A DNA stretch of 64,000 bases, from NCBI RefSeq assembly GCF_003350345.1, contig NZ_QNVJ01000064.1, positions 304,151 through 368,150 of the forward strand. Reading direction: 5' to 3'. Position numbers and translations under genes: made by a program. Origin of the DNA: Alkalilacustris brevis. GTDB lineage: Bacteria > Pseudomonadota > Alphaproteobacteria > Rhodobacterales > Rhodobacteraceae. How positions within the stretch are numbered: the stretch's first letter is position 1; each line of letters starts with the position of its first letter. Positions 57,188 through 64,000 of this stretch are shown here, one piece after another. The notes under the pieces are model-generated. The model was given only the letters and a program-made list of their open reading frames with translations. It was not told the origin of the DNA and ran no database searches.

Positions 57188-58129
57188 TCAGGTGCGCGCC
57201 GGCACCCAGTATTCCTTGGCGACCAGTTCGGCACTAATCGCCTTGATCAGTGAAATCATCTCCGGGCCGGCGGCGAAATTCGGACGCCGCGCCCCTGTGG
57301 CCAGATACAGGTTCTGTGTCAGCACGGGGGCTTCAATACGCCGCGCGACCATACCATTTGAAACAAGATCGCCCGCAAGTGCAGCTTTCGGCATGATCGC
57401 CATGCCGATCTGCGCCCGGGCTGCCTCGAATGTCGTGTAGAGGGCATCAACCTCGAGTACGACCTGCAATTCCAGATCGTTCTCCCGCGCCGCACGGTCA
57501 AGGTAGCGACGCAGGCCATGCGGGCGCCCCGGCAGCACAAGGGGTGTGCGGGCCAGCGCGCCAAACGGGATCGGAGCCTCGGGCGTGTCGCACCCGTCCA
57601 AGGCGCGGAAGGCATCGGGGGTGGCAAAACAGTAGAGTTCTTCCGCGGCCAGTACCTCCGAAATCAAACCGGGGCTCAGGCTTCCACGATACAGCACCGC
57701 AATGTCGATCTGGCCGTTTTGCAGCCACTCGGCGACATGGCCGCTGAACCCTTCGAGAATACGGATGGAGAGGTCCGGATAGGCCTCGCCCAGGCGCCGG
57801 GCCAGCGGAACGGATAACACTCGCCCCACCGATGATGGCAGGCCGAAACTGACCGAGCCTCGGGTCGATTGTGTCAGGCGGTGCAGCTCCTCTTCAGCGT
57901 CCTGCCACGCCTCAACGATGGTTTGGGCGTGCACAAGGAAACTGCGCCCAAGCAAGGTGAGGTGCGCGCCGCGGCCATCCCGATGAAACAGTATGCCTCC
58001 CAACACGCCTTCAAGTTTGCGGATGTTCCGGCTCAGGCTGGGCTGCGGCATTTCCAGTTGCAGCGCCGCTTTCGAGAAGCTGCCGCTCGACGCAACCTGC
58101 AGAAAATACCGAATCAGTCGCAAATCCAT
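57188..58129 (-). CDS. LysR-family regulator of the adjacent transport operon
   Basis: A 313-residue LysR-type regulator. Residues 1-60 form the winged helix-turn-helix (LRLIRYFLQVASSGSFSKAA, MPQPSLSRNIRKLE); the effector domain covers about 90-295. The start ATG at 58129 has AGAGGG about eight bases upstream. It is divergent from the deacetylase-tctCBA-MmgE/PrpD genes, the usual arrangement for a LysR activator of a catabolic unit. A perfect palindrome lies 42 bases upstream of its own start, so it probably represses itself and activates the unit when an inducer, perhaps the transported carboxylate, is present (inference). Confidence 0.92.
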   Translation of the reverse strand: MDLRLIRYFLQVASSGSFSKAALQLEMPQPSLSRNIRKLEGVLGGILFHRDGRGAHLTLLGRSFLVHAQTIVEAWQDAEEELHRLTQSTRGSVSFGLPSSVGRVLSVPLARRLGEAYPDLSIRILEGFSGHVAEWLQNGQIDIAVLYRGSLSPGLISEVLAAEELYCFATPDAFRALDGCDTPEAPIPFGALARTPLVLPGRPHGLRRYLDRAARENDLELQVVLEVDALYTTFEAARAQIGMAIMPKAALAGDLVSNGMVARRIEAPVLTQNLYLATGARRPNFAAGPEMISLIKAISAELVAKEYWVPART

Positions 58130-58170
58130 TCCACGCCCTCTGTCCCGCAAGTGCCGCCGCAGAATCAATG

Positions 58171-58187
58171 TATTCAGAATCTGAATA
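58171..58187. promoter_or_regulatory. LysR operator TATTCAG-AAT-CTGAATA
   Basis: A perfect 7+7 inverted repeat with a 3-base centre, containing the T-N11-A signature (T58173 and A58185) of LysR sites. It lies in the divergent region about 74 bases before the predicted start of the rightward operon. Half-sites TTCAG (58223-58227) and CTGAA (58247-58251) recur around the promoter. Confidence 0.7.
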
Positions 58188-58240
58188 ACTGCTAGTGCTG
58201 TCTGCGCACTTCACGCGGGCCGTTCAGGCTGTCACCAAAG

Positions 58241-58246
58241 TATAAT
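58241..58246 (+). promoter_or_regulatory. -10 element TATAAT for the deacetylase-tct operon
   Basis: A perfect TATAAT without a good -35 hexamer at 16-18 bases, as expected for an activator-dependent promoter. Transcription would start near 58253. Confidence 0.5.
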
Positions 58247-58326
58247 CTGAACAACGCCGACAGTAACGGCCACATGCGTCCATACGTTTTGGTCACCGTC
58301 ACTGTCTTTAAGAGGTTGTGAAACAC

Positions 58327-59229
58327 ATGAACGACATTTCGAATCCTCGTGTACCTTTCCGCCTTGCCGAAGTGCCCGCCCGGCAAGCGCAGTCCAGTGA
58401 GCAAAGGTTGCTGGTGCATGTGGTCGTCAATGTCGAGCATTGGCTTTATGATCAGCCGATGCCGCGCGCTGCATTGCCGCCGCCGCACGGGCGCGACAAC
58501 GTCCCCGATGTCTGCAATTTCAGCTGGGCCGAATACGGCATCCGCTGCGGGCTGCCCCGCATGATCGAGATGTTTCGCGCCTATGACATCCCGGTTTCGG
58601 CCTCAATCAACCTCGATGTACTCAAGGTCTACGCCGATGCCGCGCTGGCGATGCGCGATGCGGGTTGGGATTTCATCGGGCACGGCCTTCGCCAGCATGC
58701 GGTGGTTCCCGAGAAGGAAGCGGCCATGGTCGCCAAGGTTGCGAAAGACCTTGGCGAGTTCACTGGCAGGCCTCTGAAAGGCTGGCTTTCCCCCGGATTG
58801 CGGCAAACCCATGACAGTATTGATATTTTGGCCGCGCACGGGATCACACACTGTCTTGATTGGGGGATAGACGATTTTCCGAGCTGGATGAATAGCGAGA
58901 GCGGCAACATCATGGCCATGCCCTACTCGATGGAACTCAACGATAGCGTGGTCTTCGCTGTTCAGCATCAGGAGGCCGCAGATTTCGAGCGCCGGGTTGC
59001 CGATACGCTTGAGTTCTTCCGGACATCACGTGCCGCCCCCGATACCGCTGTGATCGGCATCGGGCTTCACCCGCACCTGATCGGGGTGCCGCATCGGCTC
59101 GTACATCTTGAGCACGCGTTGCAGCGTCTAAAGCGCACCGCGGGCGTCGAATTCACCACCGCGCGCGAGATCGCGACATGGTTTCAATCAAGAAATCCGG
59201 CACCTGCCCGAAAGGCGGTGTCGGCCTGA
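58327..59229 (+). CDS. Polysaccharide-deacetylase/PuuE-like hydrolase
   Basis: A 300-residue cytoplasmic protein of the NodB-like deacetylase fold, the superfamily that also includes allantoinase PuuE. The first motif appears as HVVVNVEHW (31-39), where the usual Asp pair is altered to Asn-Val-Glu. The zinc-binding motif is GHGLRQH (118-124). GWLSPGLRQT and IGIGLHPHLIG match the later motifs. The altered first motif makes a classical chitin or peptidoglycan deacetylase unlikely; an amidohydrolase acting on a small molecule is more probable. ATG at 58327 was chosen over GTG at 58318 because AAGAGG is too close to the GTG. It heads the operon with tctCBA and an MmgE/PrpD gene, so it likely works on the transported compound. 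Confidence 0.8.
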   Translation: MNDISNPRVPFRLAEVPARQAQSSEQRLLVHVVVNVEHWLYDQPMPRAALPPPHGRDNVPDVCNFSWAEYGIRCGLPRMIEMFRAYDIPVSASINLDVLKVYADAALAMRDAGWDFIGHGLRQHAVVPEKEAAMVAKVAKDLGEFTGRPLKGWLSPGLRQTHDSIDILAAHGITHCLDWGIDDFPSWMNSESGNIMAMPYSMELNDSVVFAVQHQEAADFERRVADTLEFFRTSRAAPDTAVIGIGLHPHLIGVPHRLVHLEHALQRLKRTAGVEFTTAREIATWFQSRNPAPARKAVSA

Positions 59230-59231
59230 GA

Positions 59232-59256
59232 ATGGCGCCCTCCCGATAAGCGCCAT
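59232..59256 (+). other. Hairpin between deacetylase gene and tctC
   Basis: ATGGCGC and GCGCCAT form a 7-bp stem with an 11-base loop directly after the deacetylase stop. No T-run follows; it may be an mRNA processing or stabilising element. Confidence 0.3.
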
Positions 59257-59300
59257 CGACCAAGCAAGTAAATGAAACAACAGACAACGGAGAGTAAAAG

Positions 59301-60293
59301 ATGCGCAATAAAATCAAACTCATGGCAACCGGCTCGGCAGCGATACTGGCGCTGGTTACACCGGCGCTGGCCAACGATTGGCCGACCGGTCCGCTGACCC
59401 TTTACGTGGTGTCCAGCCCGGGCGGCGGGTTCGACGCGGCTGCGCGCCAGCCGCAGCCCTATCTTGAGGAGGCCCTCGGCGTTCCGCTGCGTGTGGAGAA
59501 CCGCCCTGGCGGCAACACGGCCGTGGCTACAAACCTGGTCTACGAGACCGGGGATGATTGCACGAACATCCTGCTGACGGGGATCCCGCACATCCACTTT
59601 TCGGCCCTGACCCAGCAGGTTAACTATGAGTACGAGGACTTCTACCCGATCGCGGGCCTGACTTCCGAGCCGGGTCTGGTAAGGGTGCGCGACGAGGCCC
59701 CCTGGCAGAGCATGAACGACCTGATCGAAGATGCCCTGGAGCGCCCGGGCGAGATCACTGCCAGCGTCGCCTTCTACACCAACAACTACTACATGGGCAT
59801 TCTCGACATCATGCAGGCGACCGGCACCGACTTCAACATCGTGCCCTTTGGCGGCGGCGCGGATGCGCGCAACGCCCTGCTGCGCGGAGAGGTCGACTTC
59901 ACCCATGCCGGGGTGTTCAACAGCCGCAATGTAGAAGAAGGCACCCGCGTTCTCGGCATTCATTACTCCGAGAACCGCTGGCCAGAGATCACCGATGATG
60001 CAACGCCGATCAAGGATCAACTCGGCGTCGACCTGGATGACAACGAGTCGAGCTACGGCGTCTTCGTCACCGCGGCCTGCCGCGAGAACCACCCGGAGCG
60101 ATTTGCGACACTCGTCGAGGCCTTCCATTCCGCCAAGCACAACGAAGACTATCTGGCCATGCTCGAAGCGGGTGGCGAACTGGGCAAGGTGGCCTATGTC
60201 GACCCCGAGACCTATCATGCAGCCAATCTCCGGCAATATGATATCATTGCCGAACTGGTCGCCACGCGCGAAGAGTTCACAGCGGCCGACTGA
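59301..60293 (+). CDS. tctC: Tripartite tricarboxylate transporter substrate-binding protein
   Basis: A 330-residue periplasmic binding protein of the TctC family. Residues 1-25 are a signal peptide (cleavage after ALA). Typical marks are the WPTGPLTLYVVSSPGGGFDAAAR start and RVENRPGGNTAVATNLV; later FGGGADARNALLRGEVDF fits the ligand-binding cleft. TctC proteins bind carboxylates such as citrate, tartrate or aromatic acids; the ligand here cannot be read from sequence. A good ribosome site (GGAGAG) lies seven bases before the ATG. It follows the deacetylase gene by 71 bases and is followed by a strong hairpin, which may raise its level above that of the membrane subunits. Confidence 0.93.
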   Translation: MRNKIKLMATGSAAILALVTPALANDWPTGPLTLYVVSSPGGGFDAAARQPQPYLEEALGVPLRVENRPGGNTAVATNLVYETGDDCTNILLTGIPHIHFSALTQQVNYEYEDFYPIAGLTSEPGLVRVRDEAPWQSMNDLIEDALERPGEITASVAFYTNNYYMGILDIMQATGTDFNIVPFGGGADARNALLRGEVDFTHAGVFNSRNVEEGTRVLGIHYSENRWPEITDDATPIKDQLGVDLDDNESSYGVFVTAACRENHPERFATLVEAFHSAKHNEDYLAMLEAGGELGKVAYVDPETYHAANLRQYDIIAELVATREEFTAAD

Positions 60294-60312
60294 CCGGCAC
60301 AACTGATCCGCG

Positions 60313-60346
60313 CAAGCCTCGGCACCCTCCATGGTGCCGGGGCTTG
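60313..60346 (+). other. Strong intergenic hairpin between tctC and tctB
   Basis: Bases 60313-60326 pair with 60333-60346 in a 14-bp stem (one G-T wobble) with a 6-base loop CTCCAT, 20 bases past the tctC stop. No T-run follows, so partial termination or protection of the tctC mRNA from 3' decay is likely. Confidence 0.7.
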
Positions 60347-60388
60347 ACGGCGCGGGGTATTGAAGGCGCAATCTCGAAGGGTGCCGCG

Positions 60389-60850
60389 ATGTCGTCCAAA
60401 AGGGAAAACCTGCTTGAACTCGTGGTCGTGCCTGGCCTCGTGCTGGGGTATTGCGCGGCCTTTTATATCAGCGCCAAAGGACTGCCCAACCTTGCCTTCG
60501 CCTATCCCCGCTTTTTGATCCTGGCGATCCTCGGCTTTACCGCGCTGCTGCTTCTGGTCGAGGGGGTGCGGTTTCTGCGCGGCGGCAGTGTCGTACAGGG
60601 CGAGTCCATGGCTCCGCGCGATGTCACCTTCACCGGCGATCTTCTGGTGGCGTTCGCGCTGGTTCTGGTTGCGACCTGGACCAGCAGGATCGTCGGGCTG
60701 TCGCTGGCGAATCTGGCGTTGATGCTGGTGCTGTTCATCTTTCTTTGCCGCAAACATCTGGCGTTTCTGACCGGTCTGTCAGTTGTGATCTCGGCCTTGT
60801 TCTATGCTGTCTTCGTGCTGGCATTCGACCTGCCGCTGAATCGTTTCTGA
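60389..60850 (+). CDS. tctB: Tripartite tricarboxylate transporter small membrane subunit
   Basis: A 153-residue protein with four predicted membrane helices (about 10-28, 39-57, 80-113 broken, 125-147), the size and layout of TctB, the small subunit of the TctABC symporter. The N-terminal MSSKRENLLE is a short cytoplasmic stretch. ATG at 60389 was chosen because AAGG lies about eight bases upstream; an in-frame extension of 15 codons would overlap the hairpin. It lies between tctC and tctA as usual. Confidence 0.88.
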   Translation: MSSKRENLLELVVVPGLVLGYCAAFYISAKGLPNLAFAYPRFLILAILGFTALLLLVEGVRFLRGGSVVQGESMAPRDVTFTGDLLVAFALVLVATWTSRIVGLSLANLALMLVLFIFLCRKHLAFLTGLSVVISALFYAVFVLAFDLPLNRF

Positions 60851-60926
60851 CTGACCAATGGATACTTCTACCGCGTGACGACGGCACTTAACCGCCGCCA
60901 GACGCATAAAATGACGGGACGAGACC

Positions 60927-62453
60927 ATGAGCGACGTGATCGTTGCAGGGCTATTGAACGTTCTCACGCCCGAGGGGCTGTTGCTGGTGGCTATCGGGCT
61001 TCTTGCGGGGTTTTTCGTGGGCGTTCTGCCGGGGTTTGCAAGCTCCAATGCAGCGGCGATCCTGTTGCCATTCTCGATCTACCTGGCGCCGGAATCCGCC
61101 TTGATCCTGATGGCGACCATCTATGCCGGCGCGGCCTTTGCCGGGGCGGTCCCGGCAATCCTGATCAATGTGCCCGGCACCGCCGGGGCAGCAGCGACCG
61201 CGCTAGAGGGTTACCCGATGACCCGCCAGGGCAAGGCCGAGTTCGCCATCGCGATTGCGCGCATGGCCTCGGCGGTGGGTGGCTGCCTTGCGACGCTGGC
61301 GGTGATCGGCTTCCTCCAGCCGATGTCGAAGGTGGCGCTCTCCTTCGGGTCGGTAGAGATGTTCATCGTTGCGGTGATCGGGCTGTTGCTGATCGGAGCG
61401 TTGGTTGGCCAGCAGCCGCTCAAGGCACTGATTGCCGGTTTCTTAGGGATGCTCATCGCCACGATGTCGGCCGATCCCCAGTATGCGCAGCCCCGGCTGA
61501 CCTTCGGCTTCATTGAACTTTATGACCGGATTCCCTTCATCCCTGCGATCATCGGGCTGTTCGGCATGACCGAGATGCTGGCATTGGCTTCGCGCCGCCA
61601 GACTCTGAGCGCGCAGGCCGTCGCATATGTTGCGCCTGCCGATGGAATGCTGCGCCGTGGTTTGCGCGAGGTCGGCGCCAGCTTCAACTATCTGCTGCGC
61701 CGCCCGGTTCTGACGCTCAAGTCCACGGTGATCGGCTTTTCGCTCGGAATCCTGCCGGGCGTGGGGGTGACGCTGGCGAATTTCCTCAGTTACGCCGAAG
61801 CCAAGCGAAGCTCTCCCCAAGGTGCCAACTTTGGCAACGGAGAGCCCGATGGCATTGTCGCTACCGAAGCCTCGGACAATGCGGTGACGGCGGGCACGAT
61901 GGTCCCCACCCTGACCCTGGGCGTGCCAGGCAGCCCCACAGCGGCGGTGATGCTGGCCGCGCTCTACATGCACGGCATTTCGGTCGGGCCGCAGCTGATG
62001 ACAAATTACACGCTTGAGGCCTATACGGTGCTCTGGGCGCTGTTTCTGGCAAATCTTCTGATCATTCCCATCGGGCTGCTGCTGGCCGGGCCGATGGCAC
62101 TGGTGACGCGGCTCAACCCGCTCTATCTGCCGCCCGTGGTCATTCCGCTATGCCTCATCGGTGCCTTCTCGGTGCGCTATTCGTTGTTCGACGTCTGGCT
62201 CACGTTGATCTTTGCCGCGCTCGGGCTGCTGTTTCGCCGGTTCGGCTTTCCAGTGGTGCCGCTGATCCTTGGCATGGTCCTGGGGCCGCTGGCAGAGACG
62301 AATTTCGTGCGCGCAATGCTGCTGGGCCGGGGCGATCTGGCCTATTTCTTCCGCACCGACGCGGCATTGATGCTCTGGGGTGTGGCGGCAGTTCTGCTTG
62401 GTGTGATCCTTGTCCGGCTGTTTCGCCCCGCGATTGCGGGCAGCAAATCATGA
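60927..62453 (+). CDS. tctA: Tripartite tricarboxylate transporter large permease subunit
   Basis: A 508-residue integral membrane protein with about twelve helices. TctA signatures are visible: GVLPGFASSNAAAILLPFS, IYAGAAFAGAVPAILINVPG and LEGYPMTRQGKAEFAI in the first half, and GILPGVGVTLANFLSYAEAK with TLGVPGSPTAAVML in the second half, reflecting internal duplication. The protein forms the ion-coupled transport channel with TctB, fed by TctC. The usual start is supported by the family N-terminus. Its TGA overlaps the ATG of the following gene as ATGA, showing translational coupling. Confidence 0.95.
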   Translation: MSDVIVAGLLNVLTPEGLLLVAIGLLAGFFVGVLPGFASSNAAAILLPFSIYLAPESALILMATIYAGAAFAGAVPAILINVPGTAGAAATALEGYPMTRQGKAEFAIAIARMASAVGGCLATLAVIGFLQPMSKVALSFGSVEMFIVAVIGLLLIGALVGQQPLKALIAGFLGMLIATMSADPQYAQPRLTFGFIELYDRIPFIPAIIGLFGMTEMLALASRRQTLSAQAVAYVAPADGMLRRGLREVGASFNYLLRRPVLTLKSTVIGFSLGILPGVGVTLANFLSYAEAKRSSPQGANFGNGEPDGIVATEASDNAVTAGTMVPTLTLGVPGSPTAAVMLAALYMHGISVGPQLMTNYTLEAYTVLWALFLANLLIIPIGLLLAGPMALVTRLNPLYLPPVVIPLCLIGAFSVRYSLFDVWLTLIFAALGLLFRRFGFPVVPLILGMVLGPLAETNFVRAMLLGRGDLAYFFRTDAALMLWGVAAVLLGVILVRLFRPAIAGSKS

Positions 62454-63874
62454 GTGCCGTCGCAGGAGAGACAACGCTCAGCGCGAACATGGCCGGCTTC
62501 GTCGCCGCCGATCATCCCGCCGCGCTGGACGATCCGCTTTGCAAGGTCAGCAAACGCGCCGTGCTCGACACTCTGGGGGTGATGATCTCCGGATTGAATG
62601 ATCCGGTCGCCGATATTCTCATCGCGGACGCAAAGGAGCAGGGGGGCTTGGCCGAGGTGCCGCTGCCGGGTGGAAATGGCGGCCCCAGGGTTCCGGCGCG
62701 AGCGGCGGCGCTCATCTTTGGCACGCTTGGCCATGTGGATGACTGGGACGACACCCAGATCTCGGTCAATCCCGAGCACCGCTATGGGTTGCTCATGCAC
62801 CCCTCTGCGCCGGTCCTGGGCGCACTTCTGGCGCTGGCCGGACGGCACGCGTCGCAAGGCCACCCACTTTCCGGGGCTCGGCTCTTGCAGTCTTATGCAG
62901 TCGGGGTGGAGATCTGCTGCAAGCTGTCGGAATGGTCAGCGCCTGCGGTCTATGAACGCGGGTTTCAATCCACTGCCGTCTGGGGCGGGGTTGGCGCGGC
63001 AGCGGCCTGCGCGCATGCCGTGGGCCTCGACCGGGATACCGCCGCGCAGGCGCTCGGCATCGCCGCGACACGTTCCGCCGGGCTGCGCACCCAGTACGGA
63101 ACGCGCATCAAGGCGATGCATGCGGGCTTTGCCGCGCAGGCAGGCGTTCTGGCGGTTGACCTGGCGCAACGCGGCATTGATGCCAACCGGGACTCGTTTG
63201 ATGGCAACTGGGGCTTGCCGACGGTTCTGAGTGGGGCTGCACCGCAAACCGGCGGCACCGCCTTCGGCAGTCCGTGGAGTGCTGTTGATCCGGGCCTGAG
63301 CATCAAGCCCTATCCTTCGGGCATATTGACCCATCAGACCATGGATGCGCTGCTCGACCTGATGATCGAACACGATCTTGGCGCCGAGGACATCGCCAAG
63401 ATCACCGTCAAGGCCGGGCGAAATATCACGCAGGCCATCCATTACCCCCGCGCCGCGACACCGCTCGAGGCCAAGTTCTGCATGCCCGCGCTGCTGGCAA
63501 TGATCGCGCTTGCACGGCGCGCCGGCGCCGCCGAATTTCGCCAGGATTTCATCGACAGTGACGAATTCCAGGACATGCAGGCACGGATCGCGCTGATCCA
63601 CGATCCCGATATCGATGCGCAGGGCTTTGGAACGATCCGATCCTGCCTGACCCTGCGCTTGCATGACGGACGCTCCATTACCCGGGAGGCTGATCCACGG
63701 TACCGCGGGGGGCCCGAGCGCCCATTTTCTAACGAGGATCTGTTGTGCAAGCTCCAGGCCGCCGCTTCTGGCCGGCTTGGCCCGCCACAATGCCGTGTCC
63801 TGGCAGAGCGTGTGGGCGCCTTGGTCGCGGAGCCTGATGCCAGTTTTCTTTTGGAGTACCTGGCTATCGGATAA
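62450..63874 (+). CDS. MmgE/PrpD-family protein
   Basis: A 474-residue protein of the MmgE/PrpD family, which includes 2-methylcitrate dehydratase and cis-aconitate decarboxylase. Hallmarks are GHVDDWDDTQISVNPEHR with the following MHPSAPVLGALLALAG, and GTRIKAMHAGFAAQAGVLA. Two segments fit the N-terminal helical and C-terminal smaller domains. The family acts on citrate-like carboxylates, usually without a cofactor. The specific reaction is unknown; coupling to tctA by ATGA suggests that it degrades what the transporter brings in. Nothing else recognisable follows to the end of the window (63875-64000). Confidence 0.9.
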   Translation: MSAVAGETTLSANMAGFVAADHPAALDDPLCKVSKRAVLDTLGVMISGLNDPVADILIADAKEQGGLAEVPLPGGNGGPRVPARAAALIFGTLGHVDDWDDTQISVNPEHRYGLLMHPSAPVLGALLALAGRHASQGHPLSGARLLQSYAVGVEICCKLSEWSAPAVYERGFQSTAVWGGVGAAAACAHAVGLDRDTAAQALGIAATRSAGLRTQYGTRIKAMHAGFAAQAGVLAVDLAQRGIDANRDSFDGNWGLPTVLSGAAPQTGGTAFGSPWSAVDPGLSIKPYPSGILTHQTMDALLDLMIEHDLGAEDIAKITVKAGRNITQAIHYPRAATPLEAKFCMPALLAMIALARRAGAAEFRQDFIDSDEFQDMQARIALIHDPDIDAQGFGTIRSCLTLRLHDGRSITREADPRYRGGPERPFSNEDLLCKLQAAASGRLGPPQCRVLAERVGALVAEPDASFLLEYLAIG

Positions 63875-64000
63875 CTCGATCATAGATGCAGTCTGGCCAC
63901 CGCTTTCCCGTTCATAGCCAATCCTGAGACTTCACGTTTACCTGCATACACCTGCCTTTGGTTGAAAACAAATCGCTTGCACAGGGTCACTGCGCCTTTA

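Overview
The window is GC-rich throughout and has the gene content of an alphaproteobacterium, most likely a Rhodobacterales (Roseobacter-type) species. Pointers are a DUF2059 protein of the type seen in that group, a SapC-family protein, a tripartite tricarboxylate transporter, LysR regulators and densely packed genes. No mobile element, CRISPR array or rRNA was seen. Two tRNA genes (Arg-CCG and Ser-CGA) lie in the right-hand third.

Positions 37-51766, all on the minus strand, form one apparent operon of eight genes. In transcription order these are: a small BamA/TamA-type beta-barrel without POTRA domains, a SapC-family protein, a TolC-like outer-membrane lipoprotein, a single uninterrupted gene for a 13,922-residue protein (about 1.4 MDa estimated from length), a DUF3467 protein, a GAF-like/HlyD membrane-fusion protein, an M50-metallopeptidase/HlyD fusion, and a shortened SecA-like ATPase. 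The giant protein starts with an LEPR-XLL-like motif and a DUF4347 domain. It carries irregular recurring modules, a helical stalk, a Leu-Pro tract, an RTX block and a long divergent RTX-like region, and it ends in an acidic linker with a basic tail. It has no conventional signal peptide. The surrounding genes look like a dedicated export and surface-assembly apparatus. It has type-I-like adaptors and a TolC-like channel, but the only ATPase in view is SecA-like rather than an ABC transporter. This is the strongest candidate for an undescribed system here; the link between the parts is inferred from gene order and domains.

Positions 52098-57187 hold ordinary chromosomal genes: prfC (release factor 3) with a promoter placed so close to its ATG that the mRNA may be leaderless, a small heme-copper-oxidase-like membrane protein, a LysR regulator, tRNA-Arg, a periplasmic DUF2059 protein and tRNA-Ser.

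Positions 57188-63874 form a catabolic or uptake unit. A LysR gene is divergent from a polysaccharide-deacetylase/PuuE-like gene, followed by tctC, tctB, tctA and an MmgE/PrpD-family gene. A perfect palindrome and matching half-sites in the divergent promoter mark the likely LysR operator. A 14-bp hairpin sits between tctC and tctB, and tctA overlaps the MmgE/PrpD gene by ATGA. The substrate is probably a small carboxylate but cannot be named from sequence.
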